Source: Poronia punctata (lineage: Eukaryota; Ascomycota; Sordariomycetes; Xylariales; Xylariaceae). Taken from it: DNA of 56,289 bases. Every line of letters starts with the position of its first letter. The stretch's first letter is position 1. Below are positions 33,844-46,482 of the stretch, one piece after another. Location of the stretch: contig MU401671.1 of assembly GCA_022579005.1 (NCBI GenBank), positions 1-56,289 on the forward strand, given 5' to 3'. Both the position numbers and the translations under genes were made by a program. The notes beneath the pieces are model-generated. The model had not been told where the DNA came from, made no database searches, and saw only the letters and a program-made list of their open reading frames with translations.

Positions 33844-35948
33844 GTTGGGTATATTCGGAAAATGATCAAGAGAGAGAGAACGCTGAGGTGGGGTGTAGAA
33901 AGATTATGGGCGGAGATATAAGGTTATAAACAGGAGGTGTGCTCTATCTATATGCAGGGCAAAACTTAAAATTTCAAGGTAGGTAGCTCTCTTATCTCAC
34001 CAGACGTGGCAGGAGCTTTTCGAAATCAAGGCTAGGATGAGATTTTGTAAAGATTCAAAGACAGATTTGTTTCAGACATACTAGTCATGTTTTGCCGGGT
34101 CCCTGATTCATCTTATATTGTGTTCAATCGAGGGCTGGCAATGTTGACTACTACACCCGTCGTAACCGGCCGGTTACGAGAATGGAGTCAATGACGTCTC
34201 CATGAGCTGTCACCCGAAAACACACAAACAGAGGACAACAGAGTCTTCAGGGTCTTCTGCTATACCCACCGAGCCCACAGAATAGGTCCAGTCCTACACA
34301 TTTCGGACAGCAAGAAGTGGAATTAGGTGGGACATGAGCGGACACGGTCCCATTCAAATCATCGGTCCGGTTGAGTTTTAGTTGATGCATTTTGCAGGTT
34401 TTTTCGTCACCTCACAGTTCAGGTGAAACGCTGAGGGCTTTCTCCTGCAGCCGGTATGCGAAGGATAAGCTAGCAGGTGCTGACGATGGCTTTTGTGTGC
34501 TATGGTAGGCGTGATGGTGGTTTGCGGTGGAGTGTATTCTGGAGTATGCTGGAGCATTGCTGGAGTATACTTCCCTTGACGTACCCGCCCTAAGTGGCTC
34601 TTGACATCATGCGGCTCCGCTGAACCCACTTTTGAGTCGGCACGGACATGGCAACGTCGGGTAGAATTTTCTAGCGACCGGCATAGTCTGCAGCAAGAAC
34701 CAACGTAGGTAGAAACAGTCGGTGATGCCCCTCTAACCCGATAAGATACAGAAGGAAGGATTGACGTTAGGGCCACTGCAGGGTCTGCCAGTTCTGATCA
34801 GGCACATCTGCCCGCTAACCGAGGCACTCGAGGATATTTATTTGTTGACGCCGAAAGATTCTCTATCCGTGAAGATCAAGGCCCATATCTGACCCATACC
34901 TGACCCATATCTGACCCAGATAAGGACGCAGGCGCCGCAGGAGCTCTGCAGGGCTTCTGCAGGTCCTGCCACTGTAGGTAAAAGGTGAACAGAATGGAGG
35001 TGTTGGCAGGCAGAGCAATCAGTATCTGTGGGTACTAGACGCCACCGGGCAGCTGCACGCTGTGATCCGAGTGGTGCTGGCAATGTTGGCAGGCCGGTGA
35101 TCATAGGTAGGTACCTACAGGTAGGTAGGGAGGAAAGTGTGGTAAGGACCAGGTGCTCGTAGATACTGAGGTACCTAGATAAATTAGCAAAATGATAAGT
35201 GACATGTATGCCAAGCCTTACCCGACAGTGATTGCCGTGCCACAAAATTGTTAGTTTATCTTGAAGCCGCCTTAACCTAACCTAGGGGCAGACTAGGGGC
35301 TAACCTGACAACGACTAACCTAGGCAAATACTCACCTACACTGGCGGTTATTGGGCGGCCTGGCGGAAGGCGGCTGCATACAGAGGAAGATATCCTGTGC
35401 CGCCCGTGTGCCTGTCACCTGTGTATCGTAGGATGCTAGGTATTGCTATGAGATGGTCGCCACTGTCCACAAGTTAGGTTAGTATGTCCAGCGAATTGTA
35501 CAGAAAGGAATCGCAACAGGATTCTGGCTACAGACAGAGCACCTGAGATTCCAGCGTACAGCAGATAGTCTGGACAGTGGAAGGTATGACATGGTGAGAC
35601 GTACGTGGGTAGCGCAGGCAGACCCGCGGGTAGGGGACGCCATGAAAAAAATGGATCCCTACGTGCGTAGTGTGCCCAAATTTTTTGCGCACCGTAGCCT
35701 GTTGGGACTGAAGAGATGACCTCAACCCGTTATCTCACGTCATACCTTTCCGTTAGACTAGTGTCGCCTTGAATAAACAGGACGTCCCCGTATCTTTTCG
35801 TCCAGCATCATCAAGAGCGGCTGCGTATAGACAAGCTTGCATCACCAAATCACACACACAAAATCCTCCCCTAAACACACACTCAACACGCACAGTAACA
35901 CAAAGACCTTCACAACAACAGATATCAAAATAAATCATATCCCTAAAT
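33844..35948. other. Intergenic, no convincing gene
   Basis: About 2.1 kb between divergently transcribed genes. Two minus-strand frames of 132 and 135 aa (34378-34776 and 34838-35245) show no family motifs and overlap tandem-repeat-like DNA: CTGGAGTAT-type units at about 34540-34567 and CTGACCCATA units at about 34888-34918. Their length is best explained by repeat composition. The last ~100 nt before 35949 is an A/C-rich leader typical of an expressed gene. Confidence 0.5.
34888..34921. repeat. Short tandem repeat, CTGACCCATA type
   Basis: About three consecutive ten- to eleven-base units of CTGACCCATAt/c, with a further partial copy, within otherwise non-coding DNA. Confidence 0.7.
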
Positions 35949-36941
35949 ATGCCAGTAAACAACAAGACATACACACTCAACAACGGAGTCAAGATCCCCG
36001 CGCTGGGATTTGGCACGTTTGCGAGTGAAGGGTCCAAGGGCGAGACTTACAAGGCCGTCAAATGCGCACTAGAGGTCGGCTACCGCCATCTCGACTGCGC
36101 ATGGTTCTATCTCAATGAAGACGAGGTCGGCCAGGCCTTGCACGATTACCTCAAGGAGAACCCGTCGGTAAAGCGCGAGGATATCTTCGTCACTACCAAG
36201 GTCTGGAATCACCTCCACGAGCCTGAAGAGGTGAAGTGGTCGTTGGAGAACTCTCTACGCAACTTCAAGCTCGATTACATCGACCTCTTTATCGTGCACT
36301 GGCCGATCGCGGCCGAGCGCACGGATGATCACATGCCCAAGCTTGGTGCCGATGGCAAGTACATCATCAAGAAGGAGCTCACCGAGAACCCAGAGCCGAC
36401 ATGGCGTGCCGTGGAGGAGCTGCTGGAGAGCGGCAAGACACGCGCCATCGGCGTCTCCAACTGGACCATACCCGGCCTCAAGAAGCTGATGGGCTTCGCC
36501 AAGGTCAAGCCCCAGGTCAACCAAATTGAGGTGCACCCTTTCCTGCCTAATACGGAGCTCATCGAGTTCTGCCAGGCGAACGACATCCTCATCGAGGCCT
36601 ATTCGCCCCTAGGGTCGCAGGACCAGATCCCCACCACAGGCGAGAAGGTCCGGACAAACAAGACGCTCAACGAGGTGGCCGACCGCAGCGGTCACGATCT
36701 AGCGCAGGTTCTCCTAGCCTGGGGTCTACGGCGCGGCTACGTTGTGCTGCCCAAGAGTTCGACGCCGTCGCGCATCGAGAGCAACGCACAGATTCCGGAG
36801 CTCTCGGACGAGGATTTCGAGGCCGTCCAACAGGTTGCCAAGGGCAGGCATACCCGCTTTGTCAACATGAAGGACACATTTGGTTACGACGTATGGCCCG
36901 AGGAGGCCACTATGGACGGAGTTTCGGTTGGGAAGGCCTAA
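35949..36941 (+). CDS. Aldo-keto reductase (aldehyde / glycerol dehydrogenase type)
   Basis: An intronless frame encodes 330 aa, the standard AKR length. The catalytic tetrad is complete: Asp49 and Tyr54 in HLDCAWFYLNE, Lys84 in TTKVWN and His117 in IVHWP. The NADPH-binding C-terminal signature VLPKSSTPSRIESN is present. The N-terminal NNGVKIPALGFGTF hairpin is typical. It should reduce aldehydes or ketoses (for example glyceraldehyde) with NADPH in the cytosol, close to yeast GCY1/YPR1-type enzymes; exact substrate unknown. The start ATG follows an A-rich leader. Confidence 0.92.
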   Translation: MPVNNKTYTLNNGVKIPALGFGTFASEGSKGETYKAVKCALEVGYRHLDCAWFYLNEDEVGQALHDYLKENPSVKREDIFVTTKVWNHLHEPEEVKWSLENSLRNFKLDYIDLFIVHWPIAAERTDDHMPKLGADGKYIIKKELTENPEPTWRAVEELLESGKTRAIGVSNWTIPGLKKLMGFAKVKPQVNQIEVHPFLPNTELIEFCQANDILIEAYSPLGSQDQIPTTGEKVRTNKTLNEVADRSGHDLAQVLLAWGLRRGYVVLPKSSTPSRIESNAQIPELSDEDFEAVQQVAKGRHTRFVNMKDTFGYDVWPEEATMDGVSVGKA

Positions 36942-38590
36942 TTTGGGAACGCTTATGGATGAATGACGTGCAGCATGATTGACCTGGGTACGGGGAGTTG
37001 GGATTTTCATTACAAATTATTAGAGAGGGAGAGGGAGAGGGAGTGGCCTCGCTCTTCTTCATTGTTTTGTCATGTCGTTGTCACGAAGTAACGGAACGAG
37101 AAGCGATGGGTCTTTCCATTATCTACATCAGACGCGCATAATGTCTCGCATTCCCTTTGTAATTAGACGAACGACTTGAAGTCCCTAGTAGACTACAATA
37201 GGCGCGGGGAGCTCAACAGCTCCCAAATTTGAGACAAATGACCTGAATGGTTCAAACCAACCTTGGCGATAGGCGGGGTGCCAACCGCCCTGCCACGACG
37301 TTTCATCTTCCTCGTGATGCTCCTTCCATCTCGTCGGTACAGTAGGTAGCTGTAGTGTCGATCTCATAGGACCAGGGACCCCTCCATACTAGGTACACGT
37401 ACCTTTTCTCGGCACCAACCCTAACACAAACATGATGATTGCTTGTTGGTTACCGACTGTTACATACCCGCGCGGGCACTTATCCGTAATCTCATATTGA
37501 TATTAATACACACTTTTAATTCTCCGTCTGCCGTGTAAATCCCCCTCAACCCCTTGCTCGCCTACTTGACTTACCCCTCAGCACAACCACACAAACACAC
37601 TAGGTTAGGTAATTCTGGATTCTCGTACGTTTTTTTGTTTCGCATAAACGTGATATATTCCAGATAGGTTAGACAACATATCTGTCTAGACTACCTACTC
37701 GTACCAGTACATGAACAGGTTACCTAATCGATCCATACATAACGAAAATTTTCAAGAAAGATAAATTGCAGAGAATACGCGCGTCCTCGCCTACCTCCCT
37801 CCCTGGACCCTTTGCCTAAAGATTCAGGGTCCAATACATCCATGCCCATCTTCCCCACCCCAAAAAATAAAATGTCTTATACCCGGTGGCGCCACGTCGG
37901 GGCTTTTTTTTCGTCCCAGGAAGGCGGTTAAGCTACCTAGACTAAAGTAGTGGGTAAAAAAAAGTGAAACGGTCCCTGAAAAGGTAGTAAGTATTGTTTG
38001 GTGTCTCGATCTCGGCATCTTTGTGCCGTGCGCCGCGAACGCAAACTTTGGGTGCGGGCGTCGGGTGTGGTGCGGGAATGGCTTCCTTTCCCCCCCGTTG
38101 TTTGCTCTACCTTCTCAACCCAAGGCCGGGTCCGGCCCCCGGGTGATTGATAGAAGTACTATAGATGATGGCGGTTAATGCCGTGGGATCTTGTAGGTTT
38201 TAGTGTCTATGTACGAAAAGTGGTCAGAGATGTTGTCATCGCTGCTACATAAAGGAACCAATAGGGTAGGGGTTCTAGGCAAGGTTCCCAATTGTTGCTA
38301 TCACGTAGATAACAGATTAAAGTAAGCATGGTCAGGCGGTAGGTCACAGTAACTCACCTTATATACCCGACCAATGGAGATTTATAAAATCCTAATACGC
38401 CTTACATTTGAAAAGTTCAATATAGCTAACCTAGAATTGCTTGAAAAAGGCACCAGAAAGTACTTCGGGGCTTTGGTTCTTCTCTTCTCTTTGTGCGACT
38501 GCATGTCGTTCCCACCATAGCGTGTTCATAAGTTGACCCAAACTACCTAAGTACCTAACTACCCTGTCATTGCTCATCCACGTAATGTGC
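36942..38590. other. Convergent intergenic region, no gene seen
   Basis: This 1.65 kb lies between the 3' ends of the AKR gene and LSG1. It holds a GAGAGG repeat near 37022-37043 and scattered TACCTA words. Frames are short and without motifs. Confidence 0.5.
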
Positions 38591-40692
38591 CTACTCGTTC
38601 AACATCTTGTTGTCGAATTTCTTGCCCTTGCTCTTCTTTCCTTTAAAATGCTTCTTGCTCGAACCAAGCCGGATATCTTTTGGGTCCAGGCCGGTTTCCA
38701 GCGCAATCATGGTTCTAGCCTTGCGTCCACTTAGATCCTTCGCTTCCGCTTGTGCCTTTCCCTGTTCTGTGTACTTGTGGCTGAAGGGCATGGACAGGTG
38801 ACCCGCGGCCCCGCCATTCCGAGCGAAGAACGCCTTATCCAGAGACTTGGATTTAGCTCCAGTCGGCAACGCCAAGAACTCCGTATCAGCCGTGGACTCG
38901 CCATCGCCGATATCTAAAGCCGCCATCGCAGCCTGTAAGGCAGCCCTCCGTTTCTCCGGCAGGTGAGCGGCGTTATATAGCTCCCGGTTGAAAGTGGTCC
39001 CGTCGCCCCAGCCAGGCGGAGGTTCGACATAGAGTAGCTTACCACTTACGTAGTCCTTCAACACTGTTCTCGCCGCACGCGACTCATCAGGCGAGCCCAC
39101 ACCCTGGGTTTTGAAACCTCTGGCTTTAGCATACGCGGCGAGAAATTCACTTGCGGTTGGAATTCCGGTTCCCCCTTCTTCGGCGGGGCGAGTCTTGATA
39201 TGTATACCATATACAGCCTCCAAAAACGGCTGTGGTATTCGGTGAGTGACCAGAGCAGCCGGACCGGTGTATTCCCTTAGCTGGTCAATCGGCAGGACAC
39301 CGTTGCAAACCAGATCAGCCTTGGTTGTTGCGAAATTTGGGAACACTAGACCGGGGCAATCGCATAAGATGACCTTGTCGCTGAGGTGGATTGTCTGGAA
39401 ATGCTTAGTTTTGCCGGGGGTTGCAGAGACAGAAACCTTCTTGGCGCCGATAAGAGTGTTAATGGTAGATGATTTTCCGACGTTGGGATATCCAACTAGA
39501 CCTATTTGGACCTTCTTTTCAGGGTCTAGATCGATTCAGGTTAGCTGTTGTAATTCTCCCATACGAATATGTCGAAATGATTTAAAAACATGGAGGGTCT
39601 TTACCGTCAGGGTCATGCGCCTGTTGGATAAAAATATCTTCCAACTCTTCGACAGTCAAGATTCTTGTGTCGTCTTCGTCGTCAGACAAGGGAATCCCGG
39701 CATCCGCCTCCTCCTCGGCTTCGCTTTGTTCCTCTGCGGAGGACTCTTCCTCGCTTCTTGGTTGTTGTTTTTGGATGGGTTTGGGATTTGAGCTTTCGCC
39801 ATTCAGCGGCTCCTCCTCAAAGTTTCGTGCTTCGTTTTGCTCCTTGGCTAAGCTTGCGGAGAAGAAACGATACGAGATGCGCTTCTCTTTGAAGTACTTG
39901 GCCCAGGCTTTCCTTTGGGTCGGCGTCATCATATCGGCCTTGTTAACCAGTAGCAAGTTCTTCTTTGCCGGGTCGACATCCTTGACGTAGTTGTCAAGGT
40001 CTTCAGACCAAAACATGAGCGGGTTCCGTGCATCAACAATCTGGACTACGAGGTCGGATCGCTCGATGACACGCCATAGTTGTCTCCAGACTTCCAGGTT
40101 TCGCTCAAAGGGCGTCATGAGTAAGTCATTATGCTCCTGCAGTTCCGCCAACCCTCTCCTCCATAGTAAAAATGAATCTCTTTCTCGTCTGTCCAGCTCC
40201 TCTGGCGTAGTGGAAGCATCCCACTTGGGGCGGCGAGGCACTGTTAATCTTCCTCTATGCTGATTATGCTTCCCGACAATGTTCCGCTCTTCCGAGGGGG
40301 TCAATAGGTAGGGATTGCGCTGATCGGTGTGGATAATTTTGACATTATTCATTTTCTCGGCCGTAAAGTCTGTGCCAGCGAGTTCGGCCGTGGCTAAGAA
40401 GTCGTCAAGAGCGCCTTGCTCCGTGACGGAGCGCATCTTCACCCATGCCGCCTCTTTCCTGTCGTTGGTGATATACTACAGAGGCTGGTGTTAGCATAAG
40501 CAACGCGACGTCCGAAGTCGACGAATCCATCGATATTGGATTAAAGTATTGGGGACGAACCTCCTCGCCGGTAGCATGATTGATTCGAGTAACGCCGGCC
40601 TTCTTACGATCAGCTCCCTTTCCCTTGCCGAAGCGATCATTCATCAACGTGTTGCCGAGCCCCATGGAGGCCTTCGACTTGGCTAACACCAT
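38591..40692 (-). CDS. LSG1: Large ribosomal subunit GTPase LSG1 (circularly permuted GTPase)
   Basis: Predicted minus-strand exons are 40692-40561, 40475-39605 and 39525-38591, giving 645 aa. The N-terminus MVLAKSKASMGLGNTLMNDR is typical of Lsg1. The GTPase motifs are in permuted order: G4 LVNKADM first, then, after an acidic Glu/Ser-rich insertion, G1 GYPNVGKSS, the PGKTKH switch and G3 DCPGL. The basic C-terminus (KKHFKGKKSKGKK) fits RNA binding. In yeast this cytoplasmic GTPase releases Nmd3 from pre-60S subunits. The start is the second Met of the open frame, chosen by family alignment. Its promoter is shared with LTV1. Confidence 0.95.
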
Positions 40693-41226
40693 ACTGGGCA
40701 AACTCGATCCTCGAACAAGCACAAAAATTCGGATAAAGAAGCCGTCGTTCAATTCACAATAGTTTGTAGCGAGTAAAGCTCTGTCTCTGATTTACTCGAG
40801 ACCGCGGTTGATGGAGTGGGCGGCGGATAGACAGTGTCTTTATCGCCGTCGCAGATGCTATTAAGTGGGAGTTGTAGTGGGCTGATTAAGCATTGCTGGT
40901 CTGAATTGGAGGGGCAATTCTCTCTGGGTATGAATTTTGCGTCACCCCGGGGGGCGATAAACGATTGATAAGCTAATCACCCCACCAAAATTTTTGACCC
41001 TGAGTTACCTATGTTGGGCGCAAGTTGGGTATCGTAGGTTCCGATTCTTATCTACTCGTACATAGTATTACAATCCAAGGCGTTCGACATATCTCCGTAC
41101 GGTCAATCGAAGCCAAAGTGACCCGAATTTGTCTATTCAACCCCCGAATCTTCTCTGTCGTTTGATTATACCAGGCCTTGACATATTAGAGAGTCACCTG
41201 TCCCCTGCGAGGCGAGAGTGATCAAG
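40693..41226. promoter_or_regulatory. Shared LSG1-LTV1 divergent promoter
   Basis: Only 534 bp separate the two start codons. AAAATTTTTGA at 40987-40997 matches the reverse complement of the yeast ribosomal RNA processing element (RRPE, core AAAAWTTTT) at nearly every position. It lies roughly mid-way. Whether RRPE works in this fungus is inference; no clear PAC element was seen. Confidence 0.5.
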
Positions 41227-42651
41227 ATGCCTAGAGGCAAGTGGATGTATGTAAACTGCCAACGTAAAAACGCTAGGTAACGATAATTGACACTCTCTCG
41301 TAGTGACAAGAAGACGGCACAGCACTTCACACTGGTGCACCGTCCGCAAAATGACCCTCTTATACATGATAACGAAGCACCGTCTATGATCTTAAACCCA
41401 ACAAACAACCCCAATGCATCCAAAGGAAAGAAGCTAAACGACCTAGCCTCTGAGCTAAGTGTCGACGATGTTGCCCATATGCGCCCGAACGAGGGTGAGG
41501 CAGCCAACTACGGAGTATACTATGATGATACCGAGTACGATTATATGCAACATCTGCGAGACCTGGGCTCCTCCGGTGCTGGCGATGTCGTTTTCGTCGA
41601 GGCAAAGACGGATCAGAACAAAGGAAAAGGAAAGCATAAACAGAGTCTAGAAGACGCCATCCGACAACTAGACTTAGAGGCCGATGAGCAGAAGAAGCGC
41701 GAGCTTTTTGATGACACTTTTCTGCCCAACAAAAATCTACAGCGCGTGACGTATCAGGCTCAACAGGATGTTCCTGATGCTATTGCAGGCTTCCAACCAG
41801 ACATGGATCCCAGGTTACGTGAGGTTTTGGAAGCACTCGAAGACGAGGCGTTTGTGGAAGAAGACGACGACTTGTTCAAGGAGCTGGCCAAGGATGGCCA
41901 CGAACTCGAGGAGATCGAGTTTGAGGACGAGTTTGATGAACAAGGCTGGGAAACGGATGACACAGCCAAGCCGGCAAGAGAATACAAGGGTGACTCCGAA
42001 GTGCCTGACTTGGTCCCCGTCACGAGGTCAAATGGAGAGGAAGACACACTCTCAGGGGAGGAGGGGGACGTGGTGAAGAATGAGAACTGGATGGAAGATT
42101 TCCAAAAGTTCCAGAAAAACCAGAAGACAGGCGGTCGTCGTGCCCCTGGCGCTGCACCGTCACAATCTGACCTGCAATCTAGCATTATGACCACAACTAC
42201 AAACGGGGGCCGACGCAAAAAGCGGAAGGGCGCTCTAACATCCCAGTCCGGATACTCGATGACGTCGTCGTCGCTGGTGCGCACAGAGCAGCTGAGCTTA
42301 CTAGACGCCAGGTTCGAGGTGCTCGAGCAGAAGCAGTACAACCCCGATAATGACGATTATGAATGGGATGGGGATGACGATACAAAGTCGACGGCCATGT
42401 CCATGATGTCAACGGCATCCAGTGTGACAGGCCCGTTGCGTTCCGACTTTGATAGTATTTTGGACGATTTCCTGGGCGACTATTCAATGCACGGCAAAAA
42501 GACCGTGAAGAAAGGCAAGTGGGGCAACGGCGTCGAGCAGTTTGACGAATTCCGGCGAGAGCTCGGGCCGGCTCGGGTTCCGGCCAAATATGGCGTGAAG
42601 CAAAAACAAACCACAACGGTCGGTGGTGCATCATCATCTTCATCAAGGTGA
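41227..42651 (+). CDS. LTV1: 40S ribosome biogenesis factor LTV1
   Basis: Exon 1 is only 20 nt (41227-41246). A 57-nt intron leads to exon 2, 41304-42651, giving 455 aa. The junction recreates MPRGKWIDKK followed by [18 protein letters not shown], the LTV1 N-terminal signature, so the tiny first exon is well supported. A long acidic middle ([33 protein letters not shown]) and the C-terminal [12 protein letters not shown] block are typical. Ltv1 is a non-ribosomal factor on pre-40S subunits that guides assembly and export of the beak. The divergent neighbour LSG1 matures the other subunit. Confidence 0.95.
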
Positions 42652-43129
42652 ACTAGGTGATAGTTGTTGCTTCCGTAGCCAAAAAAAAAATCAAAGGATA
42701 CCCAGTAGGACCAAGCCAAAGGCTCAGTTCTCCCTTCACTGCTATAGCGTGCTCGCCCTCTGCATCTAAGTTGTCCATGCCTGTAGTGTTCTCATATGAT
42801 CAATTCCTCGTACTTCTACAGCGTATCACTTGTCATACCTAAAGGATACAACGGGCTCGAAGTAGCCAATACTCTACCATCGCTAATCCGCTGGCCTCAC
42901 CGGGCTAACCATGTCTCTGGTCGTAACGGTACGGCGGGGAACGAGGCTCTTTCACTCGTTTAGTCCGAGTTCATTCGAGCACGCCCTGCTAGAGCATACC
43001 CAAAGCTGGTGCTATACACATCACGGAGGATAGTGCCCCACGCTTTGACTTTCCACGCCCATAATAATAATAGCAGTATCCCGCAGTTAGCCGGAGAATA
43101 CGTGCTCCTGCCGCAGCTCTAGTCTCCTC
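42652..43129. other. Convergent 3' region, no gene seen
   Basis: 478 bp between the LTV1 and taxilin stop codons. There is nothing coding; it presumably contains both polyadenylation regions. Confidence 0.55.
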
Positions 43130-45133
43130 CTATCGATGTCCATTCATGGCTGGTGGTCGTTCTGGTCCGTACGCACCCGGCACATTTGGGACGTCTTCCT
43201 CCGTGTCGTCGTCGAATTCCCCTTCGCTCATTTGCTCTTCCTCCTCCTCGTCTTCCTCGTCCTCGTCGTAGTCGCATTCGCTGTCTCCCTCACCTTCCAG
43301 GTCTCCCTCGTCGGCCTCGGCCCCTTCGGCGTAGCTGCTCTGAACAGCACTCTGCATGCCTGCCGGGATGCCTCGGCCCTGTTGTTGCATTTGGTTGATA
43401 ATACTGGTAAGCTTCTGGTTTTTCTTCTTAGTATCTTCCAGTTCCTTGAGGTGCTTGTTGCGCTCCTCGGCCATTTTCAGGATATTCTGGTTTAACGCCG
43501 AGTCTCTCCGCCGGTAGGCTTCGTTGTCTCTTTCTAACTTCTTGGTTCGTTTTGACATTTCTTCCACCTCCTTTCGAAACGTTAAGTACAGCTCGTTGCT
43601 GTTGTTGAGAGAGTGCTCGACCTCATCGTCTGTTAACGCCTGCATTGGGCGTAGTACAGAATTAAACAGAATGCATACCTGCTTGTATTTCTCCGCATAG
43701 GCGTTAAGCTGGTTACGTAGCTCCGTTTCGGTCTTGGTGAGGGCAACGACTTGGCTGTTAAGTTGACGCGCCCTGTTACTCTCGGCCTCGGCTGCTTTCT
43801 TTTGCTGTTCGAATCTGGCCATATTCCACTGGACTTCTATTTCTTTTGTTCGCATCGCCGAGTGGAAGTGAAGTTCGCGCAATTCGTACTGCTCGATAAG
43901 CGACTTGAAGCGTTGCTTAAACCTACATCGGCCGTACCTATCAGTTCAGCTCGTCATCCCACGGTTAAGAATGGAACCCACAGTTCTTCTGCTTTCATAT
44001 ATACCACCTGTTTTCGGGGGTTGTCCTTCTCCTCTTGGTAGCCTTCTAACGTCTCGAGAACCTTTTTAAAGCGTTCGTCAGAAGAGTTCTTCAGCCGGTC
44101 ATGTGCGTCATTAAGTGCCCTATGTTCGTTCTAGAAGCAGTAACTCCATCAGTCAAAGTCGCTACATCATTCGGTAAGCATACTAGAATACCTTTAGTTT
44201 GTTGTTTTCTTTTTGCAGTTCTCGACACAGCTTTTCCAGCTTTTCCTTAAGCCCTATTTGCTTTGACAAGTCGGTCCGGCTCGCATCCTTCTCTTTCTGC
44301 AGTTGATCGGCACGTTTCTTATTTTTTATGTTATCTCGTTCGAGTCGTTTTAAGCTCGCGAATAGATCTGAGGAACGTTTTGCGAGGAGGTCGACTTTGG
44401 CTGTATCGTTCATCTTGTTCATTTGATGATTTAATTCCCGAGTATGCTTTCGGACCTCCCGATCTGTAGGTTGTGAATAATAGTTAGCTGCTTGTCGCCA
44501 TCATCATGGAAGACCGAAGTCTTTTTCACGCCCGCGTGCTGCCCCTACAGCCCGTCACTGTACACTATGTAGTAGTGTTTGGCCGGCTCCGGGATAGCCT
44601 CGTTCCTCCTTCACGCGGCCCATCCGGACAGAAAGGCAAAATCTGAACCCGACATATCGCCGCATGTAGCCTAAGAAACCCCACGCCCCGGTATTCCGGG
44701 CATGAATGGGCGATGATACAGAAATACATAGCGAGCCGTCCAGTACAGACATCTTAACATGTCTGTCGAGATACATACCATCCCTGAATCTTCTGCACAG
44801 ATCGTATGGTCCTTATGATAAAATCTTGGACATACCTATTTCAACTTCCTGTTCCCTTTCCGCGGCGGTATCGACCTCGAGTTGTGATATTCTGGCGGCC
44901 ACCAGTTTTGAAGCTTCTGTGGAATCAAGGGCCTTTTTTCCCTTGGCTTTCTTATTGGCGGCGTTTGAAGCCATGGCAGCCGTGGGTGTCGGCGCCGGCC
45001 TAGGTTCTTGTACGGGGACATTATGCCCATTTGATACGGAGGGGTCGTCGTGGGTTTGTGAAGGTGTGCCGTTCGTGAATGTGGCGAGAGAAGCGGGCGT
45101 CGCTGAGGGTCCTCGGTGACCAATAGCCGCCAT
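43130..45133 (-). CDS. Taxilin family coiled-coil protein
   Basis: Predicted minus-strand exons are 45133-44836, 44463-44192, 44130-44008, 43915-43679 and 43621-43130, giving 473 aa. Residues 1-80 are low complexity. The rest is long coiled coil with taxilin landmarks KLEKLCRELQKENN, FKSLIEQYELRE and LNNSNELYLTFRKEVEEMSK, then a strongly acidic tail. The last intron (43622-43678, 57 nt) is in frame and open; removing it joins KYKQ to VEHSLNNSNE, matching the family, so it is real. Intron 1 is long (372 nt). The third junction is the least certain, since two donors fit. Taxilins bind free syntaxins and vesicle or septum machinery; the fungal role is poorly known. Confidence 0.85.
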
Positions 45134-46077
45134 GATAAACTAGCCAGGGAGGGAGAGCCTGGGCGTGACGATGAGTATGGTCGGACAGGACGATATTCGT
45201 AGGTATGTGGCGGAAGTGTCGTCAGAGAGCGAAAGGGGACCATTGATCCTCGAAGGCATCAAAAGCTGCTTACGTCGGCAGATTGGGAAAACGCATTTGG
45301 GAATATCGTGGGGTACAGAAACGGCAAGGATGTTATTGATTGAATGTTGGCGGGTATTTGCTGTTTATCAAGCTATGTCGTTCAATTTGGATATCAATAA
45401 GTGGTCACGATGGTTGTAAGAAGTTTGTCGAGATAGACCAAGGCGGTTACTTGAGTCGGTTTAGCAAATAGTGCTGCTTACATGACCATGGGAAAGTTGG
45501 ATGAATCAATCGGGGCGTGCCACGCAGTAATAAAGTTGGACCTACTCGAGTAACAAAAAGATCCTAAGTTAGGGAAGAACACCTCTGTAGGTACGATAAA
45601 GGCAGGCAGGCACAAGGCAAGACCGCTGCCCCACGAAATTACAAATGGCTTGTCTTGCTACTTCTTCATGCCTATATCCATGCAGGCCATGATCCAGATG
45701 AACCTTTGAAGCAGCCACAGTCAGTGTAGCCGCCCTACCAAGTCTTGGCCCTAGAGCGTTTCTGTTGTAAGAGGTAAGCACCATTGTCAATGTCTGTGGA
45801 TGTTTGTTACCTTCTTACTGGGTCCTTTTGCTAACCTACCTAATGTACCTACTGTATGTAAGGTATTCATATTCCAAGGTACCTACCTAAAAATGCGGCC
45901 CATAGTGGAGTCCTATTGCCTTTCCACTCGGTTTGGATAACAAATGATTTTTAACATGGCCTCTGTGTACATTGTTTAGGACAGTACAAGTATAGGCAGT
46001 GCTTACAACCGCAATTGCTTATTTTTTGTACGGCTTCGATTCTGTGTTCTTTATAACGTTCCTAACCCTTACATGTA
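45134..46077. other. Intergenic, taxilin promoter side
   Basis: No supported frame. TACCTA words cluster at 45834-45888. The segment ends at the TA dinucleotide bordering the second MITE. Confidence 0.5.
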
Positions 46078-46482
46078 CAGTGGGGACCCATTAGAAACGA
46101 GCACTACGATGTTTTACACCAAAACTCAACATGTTTAACAATACATAACATAACTACAACATGGTCTAATATCTATTAAAAATAAAGGTATATAACAGCT
46201 ATTATTAGCTTTTATATTATGTAAGTACTTAACGTATACCTATTTTTCTAATTTAATTATTAAACAATATATTTACCTACTTTATTAGTAAAAACTTAAA
46301 ACATATATAATTAAATAAATAAAATAGGTATTATATTTTTCTTTTTTGGTTTATGTTTACTATAGCATGCCTAATATAATAAAACTATGTATAGCCTTAT
46401 ATCTTATAAATTGACAGAGTTATTGCAGTTGTAAGTTCAGAAAAAAAGTTTAGTTTTGCTCGTTTCTAATGGGTTCCTACTG
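46078..46482. mobile_element. 405-bp MITE with Tc1/mariner-like ends and TA target duplication
   Basis: The left end CAGTGGGGACCCATTAG, continuing AAACGAGC, is the near-perfect inverse of the right end (GCTCGTTTCTAATGGG then TTCCTACTG). That is 25 bp with about two mismatches. TA flanks both ends (46076-46077 and 46483-46484), the target duplicated by Tc1/mariner elements. The interior is AT-rich, has no coding frame and looks mutated. It sits about 500 bp before the CYM1 start codon. Confidence 0.85.

Noticed and set aside
34378..35245. Two minus-strand frames of 132 and 135 aa
   Set aside because: No family motifs, no coding-like composition, and they overlap short tandem repeats; taken as chance frames.
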